Translations under genes and position numbers: made by a program
The notes under the pieces: generated by a model
The model's input: only the letters and a program-made list of their open reading frames with translations
What the model was told of the DNA's origin: nothing
The model's database searches: none
NCBI GenBank assembly: GCA_943704425.1
Contig: CALSCP010001708.1
Coordinates: forward strand, 15,731 to 38,842
Origin: Ministeria vibrans ATCC 50519
Taxonomy: Eukaryota; Opisthokonta; Filasterea
DNA: 23,112 nucleotides
Reading direction: 5' to 3'
In this document: piece after piece, positions 1 through 9,315 of the stretch
Layout: the number at the start of each line of letters is the position of its first letter
How positions within the stretch are numbered: the first letter of the stretch is position 1

Positions 1-22
1 AAAAAAAAAAAAAAAAAAAAAA
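1..22. repeat. poly(A) run at the window edge
   Basis: The window opens with 22 consecutive A residues. Read on the minus strand this is a poly(T) run that follows the visible part of the first gene, so it may be an intronic tract. It could also be an assembly edge. Nothing else can be said from one side. Confidence 0.7.
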
Positions 23-234
23 GTAGCGCAGCGCTTAGGCTGGTTCTGTAGAGTGGATATCGCTGTATGTGTAGAGGAGAGGAAGAGCGGCTGACCTTGA
101 CCCCAGTTGAGCGGGACTCCCCAGGCGTTGCTGATGAGACCCGTGAAGGAGACATCGACATGCTCAAGAGGGACCGCCTGAAGCACAGCAACGAGCACCG
201 CCACCAGCGCAATCACGTTGTATGGCAATCGCAT
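1..234 (-). CDS. Partial secreted protein, N-terminus only
   Basis: The minus strand has an ATG at 234-232 followed by an open frame running towards the window edge. The protein starts MRLPYNVIALVAVLVAVLQA, a short basic N-region, a hydrophobic stretch of about 14 residues and a likely signal-peptidase site near residues 19-21. Secretion or ER entry is therefore inferred. The mature start reads VPLEHVDVSFTGLISNAWG; I do not recognise the family. The frame stays open to about position 23, but several GT dinucleotides after residue 40 (for example in the CAAGGTCAG stretch near 80) could be an intron donor, so the true exon end is unknown. The gene is divergent from the NADAR gene with 139 bp between start codons. 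The rest of the gene lies outside the window. Confidence 0.5.
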   Translation of the reverse strand, partial: MRLPYNVIALVAVLVAVLQAVPLEHVDVSFTGLISNAWGVPLNWGQGQPLFLSSTHTAISTLQNQPKRCATFFFFFFF

Positions 235-373
235 GGTGTTGAGCGCGTGGGTCGGTAAATGAAAGTGATGTTATAGGTTATCAGTGATTACTTATTACTT
301 ATTTGAGTTATTAGAATTTAGAAGAATTTTCAGTTTGTTTTGTCACAGGCGGCTGTCCATCGATATTCACTAC

Positions 374-972
374 ATGGAACGTCGACCGAAAGAGGCAAAG
401 CCCATTCTGTTTTACAGTCACATTCGTGGTGCTTGTGCCGCCTTTTCAAATTTTGCGTAACAGTTGACAGTCGACCAAAAGCTTACTATACCATTCATTG
501 TGCTCACGTTCGTTCCTATCCGCCTCTTGATCTGTAGAGAATATCCTATTGTGGACGAGAACGGGCGACAATGGCGGACAACGGAGCATTAGTGCGCGAT
601 TTCGTAACCACTCAACTCAACCCACAATTTTTCTTTTCTTTTAGTTTCCAAGCGCAAAAGTGTCAGGACACAGATTTCTACGACTTGATATGGAGAGCCG
701 CAACGCCTGGTAAGGCAAAGAAGCTAGGACGATCTTGTCCTCTACGAGATGATTGGAACGAAGTGCGGCTGGATGTGATGCGCGACGCACTGCGGATGAA
801 GTTCACCCAACACAGCGAACTACGCGACCTGCTGCTGAGTACGCACAACAAGCCGCTGGTGGAGCACACCCACAACGACCATGTGTGGGCCGACGGTGGC
901 GACGGCTCAGGACAAAATTTGCTGGGACAGCTCCTCATGGAGGTTCGCGAGGAGCTTCGCCGCACTCCATGA
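374..972 (+). CDS. NADAR (YbiA/DUF1768) domain protein
   Basis: Three exons, 374-456, 538-591 and 645-972, join in phase to give 154 residues, close to the length of single-domain YbiA proteins. Exon 1 gives ILFYSHIRGACAAFSNFA, exon 2 gives EYPIVDENGRQWRTTEH, and the exon 2/3 join restores HYFQAQKC; all three are NADAR signatures. Exon 3 adds the PGKAKKLGR motif, a WNEVRLDVMRDALRMKF helix and the closing WADGGDGSGQNLLGQLLM segment. NADAR enzymes cleave N-glycosidic bonds: bacterial YbiA-type members act on riboflavin-pathway intermediates, and others remove ADP-ribose from guanine. Which reaction applies here cannot be told from sequence. There is no fused riboflavin enzyme, signal peptide or membrane segment, so a cytosolic or nuclear protein is inferred. 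The frame stays open upstream of the chosen ATG, so an additional 5' exon ending near 349 is possible. The gene is convergent with the PH-domain gene. Confidence 0.85.
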
Positions 973-1110
973 GAAATAGACTTTGCTTGGTTTCCCGCGG
1001 CATTCTCCCTGTATCTGGAGCGACTGAAGGCGAGGCCACCAGTTACACCAGAATCTTTTTTTTTCTTCTTCTTTTTGATTTGTACAGCATTACACAAATT
1101 ATTAGTACAC

Positions 1111-1786
1111 TTATGACGCAGCGAGGGAAACGCCACGCAAAACGTCGAACCACTCATCACGCTCATGATCATTGCCGAGTTTCAGCAAAAATGACTTGGA
1201 CTTGTCGTCGTCCCAACCGGGGTGACGTGCGACGCGAGGCATAATCTAAAACAACAGAGTGTGGGTTCGCACTCGTACACATCGGTGAGTGTGTACGTAC
1301 CTCAATGCAATGCTTGGGTTTGGCCGGCTTGGAGATGTCGGCACCGCGGAGATAAATACAGCCGCGTGGGTGGAGTTCTCTGTAGCTCTACAAAACATTA
1401 TGAAGCGAGCGACAGGCGAGTGAGAGATGAGTTGGAGCTTTTTTTTAGTGTGTGTACCGGTGAAGGAACAAAATAGAAAAGAAAGTTCCCTTGGACAACA
1501 CACTCTCTCACGCGGAATCCAGACGACCAATAGCGTGTACGGTCACCCTAAGAAGACGTCACACTCTGAAGTCTGAGCGAGGCGTTGTGCTTCGCGGTCG
1601 AACCTGCTTCTCCAAAAACCCCTTCTTCACCACCTCGCCGTAGACCGCCATGGACTCAAAGCTCCTCGACGACGACCCGATCATGTTGTATATCTTTTTG
1701 TCATATTCCGTCATGACGGCACCCTCAGGCGCAGTCAGGAGCGCCGACCGTGGTCGCTCGGCAAAGGGATGGTCTTGCTCCGACAT
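1111..1786 (-). CDS. Small PH-domain protein
   Basis: Four minus-strand exons, 1786-1604, 1547-1458, 1387-1301 and 1245-1111, are all phase 0 and join to 164 residues. Residues 1-50 form a linker (MSEQDHPFAERP onward) without a recognised domain. The PH fold begins at about residue 52 (VVKKGFLEKQGDRTRYWSSG), continues through FRVRECVVQGNFLFYF and RELHPRGCIYLRG, and ends with the diagnostic C-terminal helix FLLKLGNDHERDEWFDVLR, whose tryptophan is the PH hallmark. PH domains bind phosphoinositides or proteins at membranes. The KK...K and R-rich beta1-beta2 region is compatible with lipid binding, but specificity is not predictable. There is no catalytic domain, so an adaptor role is inferred. 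The gene is convergent with the NADAR gene (138 bp between stop codons). Confidence 0.8.
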
Positions 1787-1923
1787 GGGTGAAGAAGGCT
1801 GCGCACTCCAACAGTCGGCCTGCCAGTACGTGGAGGAGCAAAGGAGTGAAAGGGGTTGTCCGTAGTCACTATCGACTGGTTTCAGTTGAGACGTGACAAA
1901 TCACAAATTAGAAAAAACTTAAA

Positions 1924-1997
<74 letters not shown>

Positions 1998-2352
1998 GAT
2001 TACGACTATTCTAATCAAAATCAGAAAGAGAATCGAGAGATGTAAAAAATAAGTTATGTAATATAGTGAAGTCTACGGCGGAAGTATAAATCAAGTATTC
2101 TGTATTGTCAATTGTGCTGCTCTTTGTTTTGTATATAGTTTTGTTTGGACATTAAGTACAGCTCTCGATTCTATATTTATTCTCTTATATAATATAGTTT
2201 TTACTTTTAGAGTTGAAAGACATTCCATGAGTCGATCTTCTCATTTTATGTAGTCGTCAAAACAACAACGTCAAATCTACGTCTGTTGTTACTCGTTTCA
2301 AGCCGCAGAACTCTGGACGCTGTACGCGAGGCTGGTTGGGAAACGCCTGGGC
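1787..2352. other. Intergenic spacer with an AT-rich palindromic repeat
   Basis: No credible coding exon is visible on either strand. The stretch holds the upstream region of the PH-domain gene and the downstream region of the glycosidase gene. It contains the (TAA)n/(TTA)n inverted repeat at 1926-1997 and AT-rich DNA to about 2240. A TTTATT at 2176-2181 would read AATAAA on the minus strand, about 170 nt past the glycosidase stop codon, and is a weak candidate for its polyadenylation signal. Confidence 0.6.
1926..1997. repeat. (TAA)n-(TTA)n perfect-type inverted repeat
   Basis: A run of TAA units (about 1926-1953) passes directly into a run of TTA units (about 1953-1997). The two arms are complementary, so the single strand can fold into a long A/T hairpin with almost no loop, and the duplex could extrude a cruciform. 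It lies between the PH and glycosidase genes. Confidence 0.85.
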
Positions 2353-3269
2353 TCATAGGGAGTTGTAGGCAAGTCCAAGTTGCGTGAGATACACAACTCC
2401 CTCTGGACTCGTCTGCACAAGAGCACGCGCATCTTGACGTGCAGCCATCCACGCGTAACGGTAAATAAACGGCGAGGCATCCAACAGGGGGACAACTTCT
2501 TTCATGAAGGCAAGATGGTCCTTGACCGGCTTGCCGTCGGCGTGGTCGCCACAAGAGAACTCGGTAAGCCAGATGGGGAGGTGGTACTTCTCGTGGAGAC
2601 TCTTGAGATACGAAAGGGTGTGCGTAGCATTGCAGCTGTAGCAGTGCGCTGCGAGGTACTGAATACGACAGCCTGAGCTTCCATAGAGTGCTGTGCAATT
2701 TCCGAAAAATGCGTCAAACCACGGAATACCGTTGCCAGCAGTAGCTGGCGACACCAATAAACTGTGCGGAAACTTGTCCATGATGCGCGCCCAGGCGACG
2801 GCAACATCGAGAGGCGACATGTTGCAGTTGTGTTTGTTGTTCGGCTCATTGAAGCCCAGCAAAAACGTTTCGTTCGCGTACGCCGGCACCGGTTTGTCAA
2901 TGGACGAAAGACACCAGTGCATCGGCACAAACTGGCGTGCAGTTGAGCCTCGCGTCTTATCACAATCGCCTATATTCTATGCGTGAGTGAGAGCTCTCTG
3001 CTGTTCTCTTCTTGGGATGTGCGTCTCACTCACCTTCCGTCGTTGAATAGTATGGAGAGTCAACATTGTAGTCGTAGTACCAGCTAGAGATGATAGAGAT
3101 GCTCGTGTGAGAGCGATGTGCGCACGCTGAACTGTGTTTACGCAGCGGAGTTCAGGAGAAGAGGATCATCGCAATTTGTGGCCGTTCCACCATTGGCAAC
3201 AAAGCCTCGCTTCTCGTGCGCTACAGTCAGATGAATAAACAGTATGGTAAATGACACAAACAGCAGCAT
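2353..3269 (-). CDS. Secreted GH128 / Asl1-like glycoside hydrolase
   Basis: Three minus-strand exons, 3269-3142, 3083-3034 and 2969-2353, join in phase to 264 residues. Residues 1-17 (MLLFVSFTILFIHLTVA) form a signal peptide, followed by HEKRGFVANGG. The typical early sequence WYYDYNVDSPYYSTTEG is restored across exon 2. The catalytic (beta/alpha)8 core has FVPMHW near residue 73, LLGFNEPN with Glu101 as probable acid/base, and IWLTEFSCGD with Glu196 as probable nucleophile, followed by a YAWM strand. This arrangement matches the glycosyl-hydrolase catalytic-core family (GH128, endo-beta-1,3-glucanases and Asl1 wall proteins). Beta-1,3-glucan cleavage outside the cell is inferred, for use on cyst wall, food yeast or prey wall. 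Many cysteines fit an extracellular disulfide-bonded enzyme. It is divergent from bleomycin hydrolase, with 125 bp between start codons. Confidence 0.85.
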
Positions 3270-3394
3270 GCAGAAGAAAAGTATCTGTAAAATATTTAAA
3301 ATTCTCAATGGGAAGTATTTGTTTTATGTCTGTGTAAACCTGTGATCAGTCACTTCAGTGTTCACTCCCATTTCTTCTCTTTTGCTCACTCAAA
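3270..3394. promoter_or_regulatory. Divergent promoter, glycosidase / bleomycin hydrolase
   Basis: Only 125 bp separate the two opposite start codons, so both 5' UTRs and core promoters must fit here or overlap the other gene. The segment is AT-rich next to the glycosidase start and C/T-rich next to the hydrolase start. No firm TATA element is seen. Shared regulation is inferred only from spacing. Confidence 0.5.
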
Positions 3395-5165
3395 ATGACC
3401 TCCCTCTCAACTGAATTCACAGACTCGCTGTGCGAGAAATTTGCCGCCGATCGCTCTGCGCGCACCGCACAAAACGCTGTGACAGCAACCTCAATTGTCA
3501 ACGTCTCGTTGAACCGCGAAGCGATTGTGCGCGGCAAAGACTTCTCGTGTTCCGTCAAGCTGGACGACTGGTCGGCCACAAACCAGGTACGCAAAGCGAA
3601 CAGGAACGCCCCCACGTCGAGCAAGACGACCGTTCTTTTTCGTTTCAGAAATCATCTGGTCGATGTTGGATCTTTGCCGCTCTCAATCTCATGCGACCGG
3701 GCACCATGAGCAAGATGAAGCTGAAGAAGTTTGAGTTTTCCCAAAACTACGTCTTCTTTTATGAGAAACTCGAGCGCGCCAACCACTTTTTGTCGGCAGT
3801 CATTGACTTGGCCGATCGCGACATTGACGACCGCACACTCGCCTATCTGCTGGACAAGCCCCTTGACGACGGAGGCCAATGGGACATGTTTGTGGCCGTT
3901 GTGAAGAAGTACGGCGTGGTGCCCCAGTGGATCATGCCCGAGTCAGAGTCTTCCTCCTCCACTCTCTGGATGAATCGGTCCGTCTGCGCTCTACTACGCC
4001 AGGGCGCCGCTCAGATGCGTGCCGAATTTGCCTCGGGATCGGTCATGCGCGACCAATTGCACGCTACGACCAAGGCCAAGATTCTTGCGTCGGTCCACCG
4101 TATCCTCTCCATCCATCTCGGCACACCACCACGCGCGTTCGAACTGCAATGGACAGACAAGGACAAGGCGTTCCACCGCGTCGCCGACATGACCCCATTG
4201 CGCTTCCTCGCCGACTACACCTCGATTGAACTTGACGACTACGTGTGCCTCGTCAACGACCCGCGCGCCTCATCGCCGTACAATGCTCTCTACACTGTTC
4301 AGTACCTTGGTAACGTCGTTGGCAGTGCGCCCGTCCGCTACCTCAACGTCCCCATGGAGACCATGCGCGCCCTTACTGTCGCCACACTCACCAAAGTAAG
4401 AGGATACCTATATAAAGAAAAGGAGCAAAAAAAAATGAATACTAAACAATCAAAACAAAACATTGGTATGCAAATAGGAACGTGAACCCGTCTGGTTTGG
4501 ATGCGACTGTGGCAAATCTCTCCATCGAATCGACGGTGTCTGGGACACTCAGCTCTACGATGTAAACAGAAAAGGCAGTACCTCTCTACGTACTTCTCAC
4601 TCACTGACTTTCTCACTCTCCCTCTTAACATGCATGGGTACTAGCTGGAAGGATTGTATGGTGTTGATCTTACAATGGACAAGGCAGCGCGTCTCAACCA
4701 CCACCAGACGCTTATGACACATGCCATGCTCTTTACTGGCGTTGATCTGGATGACGATGCCATTACCCCTCGTCGCTTTCGTGTGGAAAACAGGTCGATA
4801 ATTATATTTGTTTTGTTATTAAATTATATAATATCTTAAATTCTCTCTTTCCCTCTATGTACCCTCGCGTTTTTGTTCCTTCTCAGTTGGGGCTCTGACA
4901 AGAGCGGCAAAGACGGATTCTACATGATGACTGCGGACTGGTTCAACGAGCATCTCTTTGAAGTTGCCATCAAAAAGGTGCACTGTTATTATTAATTTTG
5001 TCGACAAATTGGCTGTGAATATCTGTCTCTGATTTATTCCTTTCGTAGTCTCTCCTCTCTGCTGACCTGCTGGCGGTGATTGACGAGGGCACCGTGACTA
5101 CTCTGCCCGCATGGGATCCCATGGGCGCACTCGCTCGCTCCCACGACTGCTCACTCACCCACTAA
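3395..5165 (+). CDS. BLMH: Bleomycin hydrolase (C1B cysteine aminopeptidase)
   Basis: Six exons, 3395-3586, 3649-4395, 4478-4561, 4645-4793, 4887-4977 and 5049-5165, join to 459 residues, against about 455 in animals. The family motifs are intact: TNQKSSGRCWIFAALNLMR with catalytic Cys70, FEFSQNYVFFYEKLER, LDDGGQWDM, then MTHAMLFTGV with catalytic His367, and VENSWG with Asn390, whose codon region is split by intron 4. The enzyme is a cytosolic homohexameric papain-fold barrel that trims peptides from the N-terminus and hydrolyses bleomycin and homocysteine thiolactone. The C-terminus reads LPAWDPMGALAR and then continues RSHDCSLTH-like for eight further residues, unlike animal and yeast enzymes, which stop within one residue of this point. 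The ATG at 3395 is chosen because it gives the family-length N-terminus. The 3' end is 79 bp from the convergent desulfhydrase. Confidence 0.95.
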
Positions 5166-5244
5166 TTTTTTCATACTTATACACGTACCATTCTCTGTCC
5201 ATCTCGATTTTTTTTTGTGTGAAGAGTACAATAGAATGAATATT

Positions 5245-6350
5245 TTACTCTAATAAATCGTTGGGAAATGACACGACGGGACTTGTGTTCATCACGCGGC
5301 TCATTTCGCCATCGTACAGTCCAAAGGCACCGCCCGTGTGCCAGAACAGCACCTGCTTCCCTTGAAACACACTGGCATTTGTTTGAAGCTGTCTCTGCAG
5401 TCCCATTGCCGCTAAAACATCACACAAGAGATTAGTATTGGGCACTTATGCGTGCTCTGCAATTTGTTTCCATTTACCTTTTCCGGTGTAGCAACGGTCA
5501 AGAATGATTCCCGTCTCAGCGGCAATGCGCTTGACAAAATCAAGCTCACTGTCCGTAGACAGACCGTAACCTCTGCCTTTAGCAGTAATGATGTTCACAA
5601 TCTACGTGCCATCAAATTTTTAACGTTAATTGTTTATCATCTTATGATTGTCTTTAGTGTGCACCCCTTGGTGCGTTGAGCCTGATTCGTGTTGTTATTT
5701 TTGCTTTTTTTTTTTTGCTTCGTACACTCTCTGAGCGCACATTGGTGATTCCCAGTTCCCGAAGTTGTCCATTGATGTGCTGGTGGAAGTACGCAGGGCC
5801 GTCGCACACGGCCATGGCGTGTATCTACACAAATTTATTATCCACACGCTGTCCCTCTCTCTACCTGATTTTTTCATGTACACGTACTCTCATAGGCGAG
5901 CCAGCCAAATGGTTCGCAATGGCTAGTCCTGCTGCGGTGCTACCACTGCCAACCGTCACGACCACGTCGCTGACACCTGCGTCTACAATTTCCGAATACG
6001 CATCGATGTAGCCCCAGAGTCCACGTGTATTCGAGCCTCCGACAGGCACAAGCATGCACTTATGACCGTGTTCTGCAGTCGCTTGACGTGCCAAAGCCTC
6101 CATACGCGGCTTCAGACCCTTCTCATATGAGACGGGTGGCACTGCGTACATTCGAGCACCCACCAGACTTGACAACAGTACGTTTCCCGAATACCCAATG
6201 GCACTCGGCTGTTCATGGTGCTCCGAGCGGAGCACCAGTGAACACTCCAGACCGATTTGACGTGCTAACAACGCAGTAATTCTACAGTGATTCGACTGTT
6301 CTCCGCCACCTACAGAGACAGAGGGAAAGAAGATAGCTCAAGGCACACAG

Positions 6351-6392
<42 letters not shown>

Positions 6393-6883
6393 TGTTTCTT
6401 TCTCCCTCTTCTCTCCCCTCTCTCTCTCTCTCTCCGACAAGTTGATTGCGGAAGCCTTTACCCACAAGTATGTGTTTGTCAAACTCTGTCTCTCTCAAAC
6501 TCTCTCGCTCTCTCTCAAACTCTCTCTTGTACAGGTGATGATGTGATCGACACCGTCAAGGAGTGCGTCAGCGAGCAAAAACTCAAGTTTGCGAACTTTG
6601 TTGCCACCCGTCACACTTCCAGTCATATCATCACGCTTGATGCTGAGTTCAAAGTCGGCAGGTATGTCAGGAAGACACCAGGGATGAATAGGCGTGTTCC
6701 TGATTCCAAGCTACACACAATATTATGTACATGATAAGTTGAGTGTGAGTGTTTGCATCAAACAAAGCTTAGCACAGGAATTCGACTGTGAGGGGCAGCT
6801 AAATGCCGCGCATAGGAGGGCGCAGAATATGGCTTCAGACTTGCCAATGCTTGGCGACGAAGGTGGTCAGCGAGACGAGCCAT
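5245..6883 (-). CDS. D-cysteine desulfhydrase (PLP fold type II, ACC-deaminase family)
   Basis: Six minus-strand exons, 6883-6776, 6710-6533, 6309-5888, 5824-5726, 5601-5478 and 5411-5245, join in phase to 365 residues. Exon 1 to exon 2 restores [13 protein letters not shown]; exon 2 carries IKRDDMTG and [10 protein letters not shown] with the PLP lysine Lys74; exon 2 to exon 3 restores [11 protein letters not shown] with Ser101 in the nucleophile position. Exon 3 has [11 protein letters not shown] and [12 protein letters not shown] (phosphate loop), and the last exons have YTGKAAMGL and [11 protein letters not shown]. Thr308 and Thr336 occupy the two sites that are Glu and Leu in true ACC deaminases, which supports D-cysteine breakdown to pyruvate, ammonia and H2S over ACC cleavage. 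No transit peptide is evident; a cytosolic enzyme is inferred. Intron 2 holds (CA)n and (CT)n tracts. The start is 73 bp from the LTA4H start. Confidence 0.9.
5252..5257 (+). terminator. Candidate poly(A) signal of bleomycin hydrolase
   Basis: An AATAAA lies 86 nt downstream of the bleomycin hydrolase stop codon. It falls inside the last codons of the opposite-strand desulfhydrase gene, so the two 3' ends overlap if this signal is used. It is the first canonical hexamer downstream on this strand. Confidence 0.5.
6353..6434. repeat. (CA)n plus CT-rich tract in desulfhydrase intron 2
   Basis: A 38-bp (AC)n run at 6353-6390 is followed by CACTTTGTTTCTTTCTCCCTC and then (TC)n to 6434. The non-simple middle part matches the motif found at 10646, 15359, 20050 and, inverted, near 20672 and 20725. 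Confidence 0.85.
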
Positions 6884-6956
6884 TAGAAATAAATGGGTAA
6901 GATGTAACAAAATTGAATTGAATACGTTTATTACGTTCTTTTTGTTTGTTTTTCGT
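6884..6956. promoter_or_regulatory. Divergent promoter, desulfhydrase / LTA4H
   Basis: Only 73 bp lie between the two opposite start codons. The segment is AT-rich with T-runs near the LTA4H start. The upstream in-frame codon at 6918 in this spacer would add a hydrophobic 13-residue leader to LTA4H; I prefer the ATG at 6957 because it matches the family N-terminus. Confidence 0.5.
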
Positions 6957-8356
6957 ATGAGTAACCAGCATACGGATCACCTTGTCGATCCAACGTCGGC
7001 AGCTACTTCCGCTTGCTGGACTGCGCAACTCAAGTTGGACCTCTCCATTGAGTTTGAGCCGACAAAACGCATTGTCGGCAAAAATGTCGTCACGGCAGCC
7101 TGGAACGCAAAGAACGCCAGCGATGTGAAACTGGTGCTGGATACGCGTGACCTGGACATCACAAGCGTCAGCGACGACGAAACAGGCGAACCTATCGGGT
7201 ATTCTCTTGGCACATACGACAAAGTCTTTGGGGCGGCACTCACCGTCAGCGTCCCCGCTGCAAAGTGGCCTCTTGGTCAAATGGACGTCCGCATCGAGTA
7301 CGTTGCGGTTGAGGCCACCTGCACAGCGGGCCAGTGGCTCTCCTCTGAACAAACTGTTGGCAAAACGGCGGTAATTACACCAAAGCGCGCGATTTCGTCC
7401 CCGTCTCATTCTTTCGCTCTCTTCGCAGCCCTACTTCTTCACACAATGCCAGGCGATCCACGCACGATCCTTGCTGCCATGCCAAGACACTCCCGGCGTC
7501 AAGACACCGTACAAGGCGACCATTCGTGTGCCCGCTCCTTTGACAGTGGTCATGTCTGCCGCGCACGCAACGCACCGACCAGACCAAGGTGTCTTTGAAT
7601 TCGTTCAGGAACACGCCATCCCTGCTTATCTCATTGCCATTGCCTGTGGTGCCTTGGTCAGTCGCGAGATTGGTCCGCGCACGTCGGTCTGGTGCGAGCA
7701 GGCGGTACTTGACGACGCCTGCTTCGAGTTTGCCCAGACCGAAGAGTTTCTCAGCGTCGCCGAGGAGTTTTGTGGCCCCTACGTGTGGGGCCGCTACGAT
7801 CTTCTTGTCCTACCACCGAGCTTTCCTTATGGTGGCATGGAAAATGTCAACATCACCTTTGTCACCCCAACCCTCATTGCAGGAGACCGTTCGGTAACGG
7901 AACGCAAACGCAATTGCATAGCAACCTGTATCTACAAAATCATAATAATATTATTAATAATTATTATTTCTTAGCTTGCCGATGTGGTTGCACACGAAAT
8001 CAGTCACTCGTGGACGGGAAACTTGGTCACCAATGCCACGTGGGAGCACTTTTGGCTCAACGAAGGCTGGACCATGTTCCTCGAGCGCAAAATCATCGCC
8101 CGCGTCCATGGCCGCCACAACAACAACAACAAGAGCGACGACGACCTTGCCGCACGTGACCTCCATGCTCTCTCCGGGTGGAAGGCTCTTGAGGCTTCAG
8201 TCGATCTCTACGGCCACTCACATTCCTTCACCAAGCTCTTTCTCAAGGCCGACACGCCTCCCTGCGATCCCGATGACGCCTTTTCCTCCGTGCCCTACGA
8301 GAAGGTATACTTTTTTCATACATACTATCGTTCATCCGTTCTAGTATGTGACCTAC

Positions 8357-8446
<90 letters not shown>

Positions 8447-9315
8447 TCACTCACTTTGTCTATCTCACTCACTTTGTCGATATATCTATCTAGGGCTTTG
8501 CCTTCCTTCACTACATTGAGTCGTGTGTGGGCATTGGGCGCTTTGAGGAATACATGCGCGCATACATTGAGCGATTCAAGTTCAAGAGCATCACCACGCC
8601 CGAATGGAAGGCCCATTTACTCGACTATTTTACTGCGTCCGAGCACGAGAAGCACGCAGTGGCTCAGATTGACTTTGATGCGTGGCTGACGGGCACCGGT
8701 CTGCCTCCCACGCGTGTTTCACTCAACACGACACTCTCCGACGCTGCGGTGGCCCTTGCCACTCGCTGGTGTGCTGCGACAGTCGCAGAGGGTGTTGCCA
8801 CGGGCTTCTCTGGCTCCGAGTTGGTGAGTGCTCTGCCGTCACCGGCGCCCAATTTGCTCTTCTTACCGTGTGTTCTTCTCTCTTCTTTTGTAGGACTCCT
8901 TCACTTCCGCTCAAAAGCAAACATTTCTGGGCGCTCTTTTGACACAACTCAAAGCTCTCAAGACTAAACCGGGCGCCGAACTCACACGCGCCATGGACTC
9001 CCTCTACGCTCTGTCCGACTCGAAAAACGCCGAAATCCGCTTTGCATGGCACATGATTTGCCTTCTGCTTCAAGACGAAGCTATTCTCCCGCACGTCACC
9101 CAGTAAGAAACAATCAAAAATTTGCAAGTTGTGAGTCGTCTCACTCGCGTAGGTTCCTGACCTCTCAAGGCCGCATGAAGTTTGTGCGTCCTCTCTATCG
9201 TGCACTCCACGTCTACTCTCCTGCTGCCGCTGTGACGCTCTTCAAGGACCACCGCAAGCAGCTCCATTCCATTGCGGCGACAATGGTTGCAAAAGACCTC
9301 AATGTTACCGATTGA
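6957..9315 (+). CDS. LTA4H: Leukotriene-A4 hydrolase / M1 aminopeptidase
   Basis: Six exons, 6957-7370, 7429-7893, 7975-8304, 8494-8823, 8894-9102 and 9153-9315, join to 636 residues (human 611). Every LTA4H landmark is present: the exopeptidase motif PYGGMEN at 271-277, the zinc site HEISH (His300, Glu301, His304) with Glu323 in LNEGW, the proton-donor tyrosine in SSVPYEKGF (Tyr401), and [11 protein letters not shown] with Arg590 and Lys592, which in the human enzyme bind the substrate carboxylate. The C-terminal helical domain is complete. The enzyme is a zinc aminopeptidase that trims tri- and dipeptides; epoxide hydrolase activity depends on a lipid substrate this organism may or may not make. 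Phe396 replaces the human tyrosine that is alkylated by LTA4. An Asn/Asp-rich insertion (about residues 338-352) follows the zinc site. The cytosolic location is inferred from lack of a signal peptide. Confidence 0.95.
8357..8470. repeat. (CT)n-(CA)n microsatellite in LTA4H intron 3
   Basis: A (TC)n tract of about 60 bp runs directly into about 24 bp of (AC)n and then TCAC repeats inside the 189-nt intron 8305-8493. It makes up more than half of the intron. Confidence 0.9.

Noticed and set aside
678-1172. 164-codon minus-strand ORF
   Set aside because: It is antisense to the NADAR exon and to the PH gene's last exon, with low-complexity Lys and Ser-Arg runs and no domain.
2502-2963. 153-codon minus-strand ORF overlapping the glycosidase
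   Set aside because: It is a shifted-frame shadow; the other frame carries the GH128 catalytic motifs.
6918-6956. Upstream in-frame start for LTA4H
   Set aside because: It would add a hydrophobic leader unlike any LTA4H; the ATG at 6957 gives the usual cytosolic N-terminus.
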